Below the pieces are notes generated by a model. The model saw nothing but the letters and a program-made list of their open reading frames with translations, searched no databases and had not been told where the DNA came from. The position numbers and the translations under genes were made by a program. This document shows, piece after piece, positions 1-8,286 of a DNA stretch of 64,000 nucleotides (position 1 is the stretch's first letter; every line of letters starts with the position of its first letter). The stretch is taken from positions 1 to 64,000 of the forward strand of contig RFZL01000002.1 in NCBI GenBank assembly GCA_009920665.1. Direction: 5' to 3'. This DNA comes from Alphaproteobacteria bacterium. GTDB taxonomy: Bacteria > Pseudomonadota > Alphaproteobacteria > Puniceispirillales > Puniceispirillaceae.

Positions 1-31
1 GCCGGGTTTGGGGCCGGGTTTGGGGCCGGGG
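1..31. repeat. 12-bp tandem repeat in imuA
   Basis: The motif gccgggtttggg recurs with a 12-bp period at positions 1, 13 and (partly) 25, encoding Ala-Pro-Asn-Pro on the minus strand. A near copy (gccaggtttggggcc) occurs at 679-693 in the first codons of the same gene. The array may continue beyond the left edge. Confidence 0.8.
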
Positions 32-734
32 CGATTCGCCATTGCGTCTCGAACCCGCTTGCCGCGACCGGCCAGCCGGTCAGAAAGCCGGTGACGCCGC
101 TGGCCTCGGCCGCCAGCTGCGCGCGCCGCGCCAGCCGCATCCAGTAATCGCCCGACTGGCGGGCCCCGTCATATTCCAGGATCACGGCGGCGAGGCCGGA
201 TGTCCGCAAAATATCCTCGAGCGCCGCCAGCCTTTGCCCGGGGCTGGGGGAATCGACGATCAGCAGCCGTCCCGGATCGATCCCCAGCGCCGCCAGCCCG
301 GCGGCATAGAGCATCCCCGACGCGCCGGCCGCCGCGGCCGGGCACCAGACCACCGGCGCCGAATCATCCGCCCGCGGGTCATTCAAATGCGAGGCATCCA
401 GATGCGCCAGCACGCGGCGCAGCAGCGCTATGGTGAACCCCGTCAGCGCGCCATCATGCCCCGGGCGCCCGCACAGCAGATGCACCCGCCCCGGCGCCAG
501 CCCGCCGGCAAGCGCCGAATCAAGCGAGTCGACACCAAGCGGCAGCCGCGCCGCGCCGCCGCGCCCCTCGATCCCCGCCACATCGCGGCGCAATGTCCGG
601 AACCGTTCGGCACGGCCATGCCGGTCACCCGGCGTGACGGATGCATCATATTCTGTGTCCGAGGGTGACAGTGACGGGGCCAGGTTTGGGGCCCGTTCTG
701 CTGTCATGATCTTTTCCTGTCCGCCTGTCATCAT
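1..734 (-). CDS. imuA: ImuA-like SOS mutagenesis protein (3' end cut by window edge)
   Basis: Minus-strand reading frame open from an ATG at 734 to the left window edge without a stop (about 244 codons). It is a degenerate RecA/SulA-like protein: residues near 65-85 read as a GVDSLDSALAGGL segment followed by GRVHLLCG, the usual ImuA pattern, where a true Walker A lysine is absent. ImuA is known as the partner of ImuB and DnaE2 in the alphaproteobacterial translesion mutasome; imuB and dnaE2 would lie further left, outside the window. The start at 734 is chosen because a perfect AGGAGG sits 6 bases upstream; an in-frame ATG at 707 with a weaker AGGA is the alternative. A LexA-type box overlapping a promoter lies about 100 bases upstream. 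The last visible residues are an Ala-Pro-Asn-Pro repeat, unusual for the family. Confidence 0.75.
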   Translation of the reverse strand, partial: MMTGGQEKIMTAERAPNLAPSLSPSDTEYDASVTPGDRHGRAERFRTLRRDVAGIEGRGGAARLPLGVDSLDSALAGGLAPGRVHLLCGRPGHDGALTGFTIALLRRVLAHLDASHLNDPRADDSAPVVWCPAAAAGASGMLYAAGLAALGIDPGRLLIVDSPSPGQRLAALEDILRTSGLAAVILEYDGARQSGDYWMRLARRAQLAAEASGVTGFLTGWPVAASGFETQWRIAPAPNPAPNP

Positions 735-833
735 CGCCTGCCTCCTGCCCCGCCAAGGGCCAACACCAAGGCCCCCACTATAGGCGCGGTCGGGGGCCCG
801 GTCGGGGAATTGCCCTGTCTGTTCATCCTTTTT

Positions 834-848
834 GTTCATGTTTTGTTC
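834..848 (-). promoter_or_regulatory. LexA-type SOS box (GTTC-N7-GTTC)
   Basis: The sequence GTTCATGTTTTGTTC matches the alphaproteobacterial LexA consensus GTTC-N7-GTTC exactly. A further GTTC lies at 821-824 (9-base spacing, so not consensus). The box overlaps the predicted -10 of the imuA promoter, as expected for a repressor site. The identification rests on consensus match plus the identity of the downstream gene. Confidence 0.8.
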
Positions 849-873
849 TATAAAAACCCGAACCATGAGTCAA
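845..873 (-). promoter_or_regulatory. Predicted imuA promoter
   Basis: On the minus strand TTGACT (868-873) is followed after 17 bases by TAGAAC (845-850). The -10 shares GAAC with the LexA box. Transcription would begin near 838, giving a leader of about 100 nt before the imuA ATG at 734. Confidence 0.55.
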
Positions 874-947
874 TGGACGTGGCGGGGCATAACGGCACGC
901 GCGGGAACAGGATCGCAAGAACCGGCAGGGCGACATGCGTGAGAGAC

Positions 948-1007
948 CAGGGATTATGGGTCAGGGTGACGGGTCAGGGATTATGGGTCAGGGTGACGGG
1001 TCAGGGG
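948..1007. repeat. 27-bp direct tandem repeat
   Basis: Two full copies of a 27-bp unit begin at 951 and 978 (GGATTATGGGTCAGGGTG followed by ACGGGTCAG), with the start of a third copy at 1002. Within the unit the shorter GGGTCAGGG word also recurs. No protein role is evident. Confidence 0.8.
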
Positions 1008-1014
1008 TGACGCG

Positions 1015-1119
1015 TCACAGAAACTCGTTCAGCGGCGCGTCCAACTCCTCCATCCCGGCTTCGGGCACAAAACCCTCATCCAGCACCTCGGTATTCACCG
1101 CCCTGCCTTGCGCCTCGCC
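1015..1119 (-). pseudogene. Possible C-terminal remnant of an unknown gene
   Basis: A minus-strand frame of 34 codons ends at a stop at 1015-1017 and is opened by an in-frame TAA at 1120-1122. Its peptide (containing EVLDEGFVPEAGMEELDAPL) has the composition of a normal acidic protein tail rather than of an antisense shadow. The upstream stop lies inside the palindromic element at 1116-1156, which would fit insertion of that element into a gene followed by decay. I do not recognise the family, and a chance open frame is equally possible. Confidence 0.25.
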
Positions 1120-1156
1120 TTACGCTCGGTGGTCCGCCCTGGCGGCCCGTAAGGCG
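1116..1156. repeat. Palindromic intergenic element
   Basis: CGCCTTACG at 1116-1124 is matched by CGTAAGGCG at 1148-1156, and the 23-base interior contains a second palindrome CCGCC-CT-GGCGG. The nested structure resembles small dispersed palindromic elements (REP or RPE-like). No second copy was found in this window. Confidence 0.5.
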
Positions 1157-1312
1157 CGTCGTCCTGAGAAAATGAGCATGGCACCGCACGGCACCATCAC
1201 CCGTCAGAGCAGAATGCCATGAGGGCGGCTAAGAAACCGTTAAAGGCAGGGAACTTATTTGAGATTTATGTTTTCTGGGGGGGGGTGGAAATGCGCCGAC
1301 GGCATAGCCCGA

Positions 1313-2482
1313 TCATACAGGCAATTCGCTCTCGACAAGCCGCGCCCAGTAGGTGGCGCCGACCGGCAGCATCTCGTCATTGAAATCATAGCGCGCGCCA
1401 TGCAGCTGTGCATCGGCCGGTGCCGGGCCGCTGCCAAGCCAGATATAGGCGCCGGGCCGTTCTTCCAGCATGAAGGCAAAATCCTCGGCCCCCATCGAGG
1501 GTTCCATATCGCGCGTCACTGTGCTGGCGCCAAGTACCGCCTCCATCACCGTGCCGGCGCGCGCCGCCTCGGCAGCGTGATTGACCGTCGCCGGATAGCC
1601 GGGATGCCACTGGAAATCGAGCTCGCAATGATAGCTGGCGGCGATGGTCTGTGACATCTCGCGGATCGCCTCTTCCAGCTTTACCCGCGTTTCGGCGCTG
1701 AAGGATCGTGCCGTGCCGCCCAGGCTGACCGTGTCGGGAATGACATTGTGCGTGCTGCCTGCCTGAAAGAGGGTGACGCTGACAACCGCCGCATCGACCG
1801 GCGAGACGCGGCGCGAGACGATGGTCTGCAGCGACTGCACGATGGCGGCGCCGCAGGGGATCGGGTCGACCGTCAGATGCGGCATCGCGGCATGGCCGCC
1901 GCGGCCGGTCACGGTGATCTCGAAACTGTCGGCATTGGCCATGCAGACGCCGGAATGGATCCCCGCCTCGCCGGCCGGCATCGCCGGCCAGTTATGCAGG
2001 CCCCAGACAGTCTCCATCTCGAATTGGGTGAACAGCCCGTCATCGATCATCGCCTTGCCACCGGCCCCGCCTTCTTCGGCGGGCTGGAAGATGAAATAGA
2101 CGGTGCCGTCGAAATTGCGGGTTTCGGCAAGATATTGCGCCGCGCCGAGAAGCATCGTCGTATGCCCGTCATGCCCGCAGGCATGCATCCGCCCCGGATT
2201 TTGCGAGGCATGGTCGAATTCGTTCAGTTCCTGCATCGGCAGCGCGTCGATATCGGCGCGAAGTCCGATCGCCCGCGTGCCGTCACCGCGCCCGCGCAGC
2301 ACACCGACAACGCCGGTCTTGCCCATGCCGCGATGCACCTCGATGCCGAATTCGGCCAGCCTGGTGGCGATGAAGGCGGAGGTCCATTCCTCCTCATAGC
2401 CAATCTCGGGGTGCATATGCAGCTCATGGCGCCAGCCGCGATGTTCGTCGGCACGGTCGGCGATGGAGTTTATGACGGTCAT
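1313..2482 (-). CDS. M20 family metallopeptidase / amidohydrolase (hippurate hydrolase type)
   Basis: A 389-residue protein of the M20D amidohydrolase group, which hydrolyses N-acyl amino acids or related amides in the cytoplasm with a two-metal centre. Metal ligands are visible: HACGHDGH at residues 100-107, the glutamate pair in PAEEGG (136-137), the His in GLHNWP (163) and a C-terminal LHGARYDFND. The length matches the family. The ATG at 2482 fits the conserved N-terminus (HRELHMHPE-like segment). It is a single gene upstream of and divergent from soxBDAG. Substrate specificity cannot be read from the sequence; a link to the methylamine island is only positional. Confidence 0.85.
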   Translation of the reverse strand: MTVINSIADRADEHRGWRHELHMHPEIGYEEEWTSAFIATRLAEFGIEVHRGMGKTGVVGVLRGRGDGTRAIGLRADIDALPMQELNEFDHASQNPGRMHACGHDGHTTMLLGAAQYLAETRNFDGTVYFIFQPAEEGGAGGKAMIDDGLFTQFEMETVWGLHNWPAMPAGEAGIHSGVCMANADSFEITVTGRGGHAAMPHLTVDPIPCGAAIVQSLQTIVSRRVSPVDAAVVSVTLFQAGSTHNVIPDTVSLGGTARSFSAETRVKLEEAIREMSQTIAASYHCELDFQWHPGYPATVNHAAEAARAGTVMEAVLGASTVTRDMEPSMGAEDFAFMLEERPGAYIWLGSGPAPADAQLHGARYDFNDEMLPVGATYWARLVESELPV

Positions 2483-2873
2483 GGGGCCTCAACCGGGTTG
2501 CTTTTCTCGGCTTCCATTGTTCATCCCGAAGCCACCCGAGGTCAAGCGCCCATCCTTGCAAGGCCAGAGGGTTGGGCGAGGCCAGAGGGTTTGATACCGG
2601 CCGGATGCGTCGTTTTGCAGGAGGTGAGAGCGTTTTCAGGGCGCATTCTTTCTGCTATTCAAAAGCTGGTCCGGATTTGCAGCGCGGCTTTACGACGCGT
2701 TGTCGGGACGAACTAACCGGTGGTCGGCAGGGGGACAGGTGCCACGGCGACCACAGCGCAGATTGTCGAGGCGATGACAGGCGCCGCCGGACCCGGTGTC
2801 CGCGGGCGCTGTTGCCGTATTGTGAAACAGACCTGCGGGCCGGACCGGGCCCGCCAAGACCGGGTGAGGAATC
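2483..2873. other. Intergenic leader between M20 gene and soxB
   Basis: A 391-bp divergent region. It contains a short direct repeat (GGCCAGAGGGTT twice near 2560-2590) and GC-rich inverted segments near 2785-2865, but no convincing -35/-10 pair and no recognisable riboswitch core. The last bases carry the soxB ribosome-binding site (GAGGA). Confidence 0.4.
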
Positions 2874-4187
2874 ATGGCGTCAGAAAAGCCGGACCATGAC
2901 GGGCCTGACAGAGGCCTGAGCGGCCTGCCGGGCGGCAAGCCGAAATATTCGGCCTTTGCGCTCGCGCGGCAGGCGATGCAGTATCATCAGGGATGGCAGC
3001 GCGCCTGGCGCGACGCCCAGCCGCAGGATGAATATGATGTTGTCATCATCGGCGGCGGCGGGCACGGGCTGGCGACCGCCTACTATCTCGCCGCCGTGCA
3101 TGGTATCAGCCGTGTCGCCGTGGTTGAGAAAGGCTGGCTTGGCGGCGGCAATACCGGCCGCAACACGACGATCATCCGCTCGAACTATCTGTGGGATGAA
3201 TCGGCGGCGATCTACGAACATGCGCTGAAGCTGTGGGAAGGCATGTCGCAGGACCTGAACTTCAATGTGATGTTCAGCCAGCGCGGCGTGCTGACCATCG
3301 CGCATTCCGAGCATGAGCTTCGCGAGATGTCGCGGCGCGTCCATGCCATCCGCATGAACGGCATCGATTCCGAAATACTGGGCCCGGACGAGATCAAGAA
3401 ATTCGTGCCGATCATCAATATCGACCAGACAATCCGCTATCCGGTGATGGGCGGGTTCCTGCAGAAACGCGGCGGCACCGCGCGCCATGACGCCGTTGCA
3501 TGGGGCTATGCACGGGCGGCGGACGATCTGGGTGTCGATATCATCCAGAATTGCGAGGTCACCGGCCTGCGCCGCAACGGCCGCCGCATTGTCGGCATCG
3601 ACACAAGCCGCGGCTTCATCAAGACCCGCAAGGTCGGCTGCGTCGTCGCCGGCCATTCCAGCGTCGTCGCGGCGATGGCCGATATCCGCCTGCCGGTGGC
3701 CAGCCGGCCGCTGCAGGCGCTGGTGTCCGAGCCGATCAAGCCGATTCTAGACACGGTGATCATGTCGAACGCCGTTCATATGTATATCAGCCAGTCGGAC
3801 AAGGGCGAGATGGTGCTTGGCGCCGGCGTCGACAAATACAACTCCTACGCGCAGCGCGGCTCCTTCCCGGTGCCGGAACATATGATCTCGGCCGCGGTCG
3901 AGCTGTTTCCGGTGCTCTCGCGGCTTCGCATGCTGCGACACTGGGGCGGCATCGTCGATACCTGCCCGGACGCCTCGCCGATCATCTCGAAGACCGATGT
4001 CGAGGGGCTGTATTTCAACTGTGGCTGGGGCACTGGCGGCTTCAAGGCCACCCCGGGATCGGGCCATGTGTTCGCCGACCTGATCGCCAATGACCGCCCG
4101 AACAGGATCGCCGCGCCCTATGCGCTTGACCGGTTCCAGACCGGCCTGCTGATCGACGAACATGGCGCCGCCGGCGTGGCGCACTGA
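2874..4187 (+). CDS. soxB: Sarcosine oxidase beta subunit (SoxB)
   Basis: A 437-residue flavoprotein, the catalytic beta subunit of heterotetrameric sarcosine oxidase, which oxidises sarcosine to glycine and passes the C1 unit to THF with release of hydrogen peroxide. The dinucleotide-binding motif [10 protein letters not shown] lies at residues 56-65 and the family signature [12 protein letters not shown] at 87-98. His205 in [12 protein letters not shown] is in the position where the family carries the covalent FMN (assigned from memory of the family). The ATG at 2874 has TGAGGA just upstream; it adds a hydrophilic 22-residue extension before the usual KYSAFALAR start. First gene of soxBDAG, 16 bases before soxD. 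Confidence 0.93.
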   Translation: MASEKPDHDGPDRGLSGLPGGKPKYSAFALARQAMQYHQGWQRAWRDAQPQDEYDVVIIGGGGHGLATAYYLAAVHGISRVAVVEKGWLGGGNTGRNTTIIRSNYLWDESAAIYEHALKLWEGMSQDLNFNVMFSQRGVLTIAHSEHELREMSRRVHAIRMNGIDSEILGPDEIKKFVPIINIDQTIRYPVMGGFLQKRGGTARHDAVAWGYARAADDLGVDIIQNCEVTGLRRNGRRIVGIDTSRGFIKTRKVGCVVAGHSSVVAAMADIRLPVASRPLQALVSEPIKPILDTVIMSNAVHMYISQSDKGEMVLGAGVDKYNSYAQRGSFPVPEHMISAAVELFPVLSRLRMLRHWGGIVDTCPDASPIISKTDVEGLYFNCGWGTGGFKATPGSGHVFADLIANDRPNRIAAPYALDRFQTGLLIDEHGAAGVAH

Positions 4188-4203
4188 CGCGGAGGGAGAT
4201 ATC

Positions 4204-4581
4204 ATGCTGCTGATCACCTGTCCCCATTGTGGCCCGCGCGACGAGAGCGAGTTCAGCTGTGGTGGCGAGGCGCATATCGCGCGCCCGCTTGCCGAAAACA
4301 ACCTGACCGACGCCGAATTCGCGGATTACCTGTTCCTGCGCGACAATCCGAAGGGCCTGTTCCTGGAACGCTGGCGGCATGCCGCCGGCTGCCGGCGCTG
4401 GTTCAACATGGCGCGCGACACCGTCACCCACGAGATTGTCGAGATCTATCCGATGGGAAGCGGCCCGGCCTCGCAGGCCGGCAAGGCCGCCCATGCTGCC
4501 AGCTGGCGTCGCGACACCGCCGCCGAGGCTGCTGCGAAGCCGGCGCCTAAGGCCCGCGCGAAGAAGGAACAGGTATCATGA
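4204..4581 (+). CDS. soxD: Sarcosine oxidase delta subunit (SoxD)
   Basis: A 125-residue subunit of heterotetrameric sarcosine oxidase, a small zinc-binding structural component. CPHC at residues 6-9 together with His59 and Cys63 (in RHAAGCRRWF) reproduces the three-Cys, one-His zinc site known for the family. The ATG at 4204 follows GGAGGGAG and gives the canonical MLLITCPHCG start; a longer in-frame start at 4162 overlaps soxB and is not credible. The Ala/Lys-rich tail after residue 100 is longer than in some homologues. Its last four bases overlap the soxA start (ATGA), indicating translational coupling. Confidence 0.93.
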   Translation: MLLITCPHCGPRDESEFSCGGEAHIARPLAENNLTDAEFADYLFLRDNPKGLFLERWRHAAGCRRWFNMARDTVTHEIVEIYPMGSGPASQAGKAAHAASWRRDTAAEAAAKPAPKARAKKEQVS

Positions 4582-7500
4582 CGAAGAGCGTCATGACCCG
4601 GGCAGGCCTGTTCACCCGCGCCGCGCCGCAGCAACTGTCGCGAAGCGCCGGCGGTGGCCGCATCGACCGCAGCAAACCTGTCAGCTTCACCTTCGACGGG
4701 TGCAGCTACCGGGGCTATGAAGGCGACACGCTGGCCTCGGCCCTGCTGGCGAACAATGTCCACCTTGTCGGCAGGTCGTTCAAATATCACCGGCCACGCG
4801 GCATCCTCGCCGCCGGATCGGAAGAGCCGAACGCGCTGGTGCGGGTCGGGCGCGGGGCGCGTGCCGAACCCAACCTTCGCGCCACCCAGGTGGAACTTCA
4901 TGAAGGTCTGTATGCCGAGAGCCAGAATCGCTTTCCGTCGCTGAAATTCGATGTCGGCGCGATCAATTCGGCGCTCCAGTCGTTCTTTCCGGCGGGTTTC
5001 TACTACAAGACCTTCATGTGGCCGGCCTCCATGTGGATGACCTATGAGCATGTGATCCGGCATGCCGCCGGGCTTGGCCGCGTCGCCGATGAGCATGACG
5101 ACCCGGACCGCTATGAACGGATCCACGCGCATTGCGACGTGCTGGTTGCCGGCGGCGGTGTTGCCGGCCTGATGGCGGCGCTGCAGGCAGCGCGCAGCGG
5201 GGCACGGGTGATTCTTGCCGACGAGCAGAATGAATTCGGCGGCTGGCTGCTTGGCGAGGCCGATGTGACGATTGACGGCGACACCCCGGCAGGCTGGATC
5301 GCCGGCGTGGTTGCCGAGCTGGCGGCAATCGACGATGTCACGCTGCTGCCACGGACCACCGTCTTCGGCTATATGGATCATAATTACCTGACACTGACCG
5401 AGCGCGTGACCGACCATATGGCCAGCCCGCCGGCGCATCTGCCACGCCAGCGTCTGTGGAAGGTGCGGGCCACGCAGACCATTCTGGCGCAGGGTGCACA
5501 TGAACGTCCCCTCGTCTTTTCCGGCAATGATCTGCCGGGGGTGATGCTGGCCGGTGCGGTGCGGACCTATATCAACCGCTACGGCGTTGTTCCCGGCAAC
5601 CGCACAGTCGTTTTCACCAATAATGACGACGCCTATCGTACCGCCCTGGCACTCGACAGCGCCGGCGCGCATGTGCTGGTCGTCGATCTGCGGCGCGACC
5701 TTCGCGGCGAGCTGGTGAAATCTGTGCGCGCGGCCGGAATCGAGGTTCTGAGCGGCCATGCCGTAACCATCGCCAGCGGCACACAGCATCTGGCCCGTGT
5801 CCAGATCGCGCCGGTCAATGAGGGTGGCAGCACGGTTCTTGATGACCCGTTCCATATGGATTGCGACCTGCTGGCCATGTCCGGCGGCCTGTCGCCCGCG
5901 GTGCATCTGCATTCGCAGGCCCGCGGCAAGCTTGGCTGGGATGACAGGCTGCTCTGTTTCAAGCCGACGACGGTTCATGAGGCAAGTTTCAATGCCGGCG
6001 CCGGCAATGGCGTCTTCGACACTGAAAAAGCCATCGCCGACGGGTTGAAGGCTGGCGGCGCGGCGGCGAAGGCGGCCGGGCTCACGGTCAGCGACACCGA
6101 GGCGCCCGCAATCGAGGCCCCGAACCAGTCCTGGCGGCCCCTTGCGGCATGGAAGATCGGTAACGGGTACGGTCCCGGCCAGGGACCGAAAGCCTTTGTC
6201 GATTTCCAGAATGATGTCACGGCCTCGGATGTCGGCCTTGCCGCGCGCGAGGGGTATCAGTCGGTCGAGCATCTGAAACGCTACACCACGCTTGGCATGG
6301 CCACCGACCAGGGCAAGACCTCGAACATCAACGGTTTGGCGATCCTCGCCGACGCGCTTGGCCGCGAGATCCCGGAGGTCGGCACAACCACCTTCCGCAT
6401 GCCCTACACGCCGGCCAGCATCGGCGCCATCGCCGGCCGCGATATCGGCACGCTGTTCGACCCGACGCGCCTGACCCGCATGGATGAGTGGCACCGCGCC
6501 AATGGCGCCACCTTCGAGCATGTCGGCCAGTGGATGCGCGCCTGGTACTACCCAAAGGACGGCGAGACCATGCAGGACGCTGTCAACCGCGAGGTGCTGG
6601 CCGCCCGCACCACGGCCGGCATCCTCGATGCCTCGACCCTTGGCAAGATCGATATCCGGGGGCCTGATGCGGCAGAATTCCTGAACCGTCTCTACACCAA
6701 CAGCTGGCTCAAGCTCGGCATCGGCAAATGCCGCTACGGGCTGATGCTGAAGGATGACGGCATGGTGATGGATGACGGTGTCACCACGCGGCTTGGCGAG
6801 AACCACTTCCACATGACCACGACCACCGGCGGGGCCGCCGGCGTGTTGGACTGGATGGAGGAATGGCTGCAGACCGAATGGCCGGACCTGAAAGTCTATC
6901 TGACCTCGGTGACCGAGGAATGGTCGGTGGCGACGCTGTCGGGGCCGAATGCGGCGAAAATCCTGCAGGCCGCCGGTATAGATATCAGCCTCGATACGGC
7001 CGACTTCCCGTTCATGAGCATGCGTGAAGCGCATATCGCCGGCCTGCCGGTGCGCGTCTTCCGGATTTCCTTCACCGGTGAATTGTCCTACGAGATCAAT
7101 ATCCGCGCCCGCCATGGGCTGGCACTGTGGACCCATCTGATGGCGGCTGGCGAGGCCTTCGGCCTGACGCCTTATGGCACCGAGGCGATGCATGTGCTGC
7201 GGGCCGAGAAGGGCTTCATCATCGTCGGCCAGGAAACCGACGGGTCGGTGACGCCGCAGGATCTGGGGATGGACTGGATCGTCTCGAAGGTGAAACCCGA
7301 CTTCATCGGCAAGCGGGCGCTTGAACGCGCCTCGATGGCGATGGAGGACCGCAAGCAGCTGGTCGGGCTTCGCACGCGCGACCGCAGGCGTGTCATTCCG
7401 GAAGGGGCGCATGCTGTCCTCGACCCGAATGAGGAAATGCCGATGACGATGCTGGGCCAGGTCACCTCATCCTATTATTCGCCGAATATCGGCGGGTCCA

Positions 7501-7640
7501 TCGCCATGGCGATGCTGAAGGGCGGACGTGCGCTGATGGGCGGGACAGTCTATCTGCCGATGCTTGATGGCGATGTTATCGAGGCGGAGGTTGTCGAACC
7601 CATGTTCTTTGATCCGAAGGGAGAGCGCATCAATGGCTAG
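4578..7640 (+). CDS. soxA: Sarcosine oxidase alpha subunit (SoxA)
   Basis: A 1020-residue alpha subunit that binds NAD and hosts the THF-dependent step of heterotetrameric sarcosine oxidase. The N-terminal domain (about 35-100) has the ferredoxin-like fold sequence FDG..Y.GYEGDTLASALLAN but only one cysteine, so no iron-sulfur cluster. A Rossmann motif VLVAGGGVAGL is at 188-198. From about residue 680 the protein is a GcvT-like aminomethyltransferase domain (DASTLGKIDIRGPDAAEFL). The family is usually 960-1000 residues. It overlaps soxD by 4 bases and soxG by 8, the standard soxBDAG arrangement. A long antisense frame inside it is a composition artefact. Confidence 0.95.
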   Translation: MTKSVMTRAGLFTRAAPQQLSRSAGGGRIDRSKPVSFTFDGCSYRGYEGDTLASALLANNVHLVGRSFKYHRPRGILAAGSEEPNALVRVGRGARAEPNLRATQVELHEGLYAESQNRFPSLKFDVGAINSALQSFFPAGFYYKTFMWPASMWMTYEHVIRHAAGLGRVADEHDDPDRYERIHAHCDVLVAGGGVAGLMAALQAARSGARVILADEQNEFGGWLLGEADVTIDGDTPAGWIAGVVAELAAIDDVTLLPRTTVFGYMDHNYLTLTERVTDHMASPPAHLPRQRLWKVRATQTILAQGAHERPLVFSGNDLPGVMLAGAVRTYINRYGVVPGNRTVVFTNNDDAYRTALALDSAGAHVLVVDLRRDLRGELVKSVRAAGIEVLSGHAVTIASGTQHLARVQIAPVNEGGSTVLDDPFHMDCDLLAMSGGLSPAVHLHSQARGKLGWDDRLLCFKPTTVHEASFNAGAGNGVFDTEKAIADGLKAGGAAAKAAGLTVSDTEAPAIEAPNQSWRPLAAWKIGNGYGPGQGPKAFVDFQNDVTASDVGLAAREGYQSVEHLKRYTTLGMATDQGKTSNINGLAILADALGREIPEVGTTTFRMPYTPASIGAIAGRDIGTLFDPTRLTRMDEWHRANGATFEHVGQWMRAWYYPKDGETMQDAVNREVLAARTTAGILDASTLGKIDIRGPDAAEFLNRLYTNSWLKLGIGKCRYGLMLKDDGMVMDDGVTTRLGENHFHMTTTTGGAAGVLDWMEEWLQTEWPDLKVYLTSVTEEWSVATLSGPNAAKILQAAGIDISLDTADFPFMSMREAHIAGLPVRVFRISFTGELSYEINIRARHGLALWTHLMAAGEAFGLTPYGTEAMHVLRAEKGFIIVGQETDGSVTPQDLGMDWIVSKVKPDFIGKRALERASMAMEDRKQLVGLRTRDRRRVIPEGAHAVLDPNEEMPMTMLGQVTSSYYSPNIGGSIAMAMLKGGRALMGGTVYLPMLDGDVIEAEVVEPMFFDPKGERING

Positions 7641-8247
7641 CGTTTCAAACGAAGGTCAACGCCCACCGGGCCGCACCGCCCTCACCGACATGACAGTAAT
7701 GACACATGACAACCCCGACGGTGGCAAGCCGGGGCTCGTCATTACCGAACTGGCGCATCTCGGCAAGATCAATCTGCGTGGCGGAAGCGATATGCTGCCG
7801 GTGATCAGCAATCATACGGGGTGCAGCGCGCTGCCCGACAATAATCGCGTTGTCAGCGTCGGCGACAGGCACATTGTCTGGCTTGGGCCGGATGAATTCC
7901 TGCTGCTATGTGCCGCTGGCAGCGAAACACATCTTCACAGCCAGTTGACGCTGGACATGGCTGGCATCCACGCCGCCGTGACGAATGTGACCGACAGCCT
8001 GTGCGCCCTGTCATTGCGGGGGAAAGCGGTTCGCCGGGTGCTTGCCAAGGGATGCGCCCTCGACCTGCACAGCTCGAAATTCGGCACAGGTGACTGTGCG
8101 CAGACGATGCTGGCGCATGCGGCGGTGACATTAATTGCCCATGATGCGCCAGGGTTCACGCTGGTCTGCCGGACCAGTTTCGCGCCCTATGTCACGGAAT
8201 GGCTGATGGATGCCGGGCTGGAGTTCGGCGCCAGCTTCCGTGGGTGA
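7633..8247 (+). CDS. soxG: Sarcosine oxidase gamma subunit (SoxG)
   Basis: A 204-residue protein related to the GcvT fold, forming the fourth subunit of heterotetrameric sarcosine oxidase. It is the last gene of the operon and begins within the final codons of soxA (ATG at 7633, with AAGGGAG upstream); an in-frame start at 7564 would lie deep inside soxA and is rejected. The segment VWLGPDEFLLL near residues 82-92 is typical of SoxG, and the C-terminal RTSFAPYVTEWLMDAGLEF also fits the family. It contains no catalytic residues by itself. A hairpin follows its stop codon. Confidence 0.9.
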   Translation: MASVSNEGQRPPGRTALTDMTVMTHDNPDGGKPGLVITELAHLGKINLRGGSDMLPVISNHTGCSALPDNNRVVSVGDRHIVWLGPDEFLLLCAAGSETHLHSQLTLDMAGIHAAVTNVTDSLCALSLRGKAVRRVLAKGCALDLHSSKFGTGDCAQTMLAHAAVTLIAHDAPGFTLVCRTSFAPYVTEWLMDAGLEFGASFRG

Positions 8248-8262
8248 CGGCCTCGCTGTTGC

Positions 8263-8286
8263 AATTCTGACCGCAGCATCAGAATT
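8263..8286. terminator. Convergent hairpin between soxG and mttB-like gene
   Basis: AATTCTGA (8263-8270) and TCAGAATT (8279-8286) form a perfect 8-bp stem around an 8-base loop, between two converging operons. Neither strand has a good U-run after it, so it may be a weak bidirectional terminator or an RNA 3' end stabiliser. The mttB-like stop codon lies inside it. Confidence 0.4.

Larger units (their letters stand above)
735..1312. other. Gene-poor, repeat-rich intergenic region
   Basis: This stretch holds the imuA promoter/operator, a 27-bp tandem repeat, a possible C-terminal gene remnant and a palindromic element, each listed separately. A run of nine G at 1277-1285 lies just downstream of the M20 gene stop. 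No complete gene with a ribosome-binding site was found. Confidence 0.6.

Noticed and set aside
42-783. Plus-strand frames at the left edge
   Set aside because: The minus strand encodes a coherent ImuA-like protein with an SOS box; the plus frames are Pro/Arg-rich shadows.
1748-2716. A 322-codon plus-strand frame over the M20 gene
   Set aside because: Antisense to the amidohydrolase with its intact metal motifs.
2600-2873. Possible glycine or other riboswitch before soxB
   Set aside because: GC-rich inverted segments are present, but I could not find a conserved aptamer core of any known class.
4446-7412. A 988-codon minus-strand open frame inside soxA
   Set aside because: Fully antisense to a clear soxA; composition typical of GC-rich shadow frames, no domain and no ribosome-binding site.
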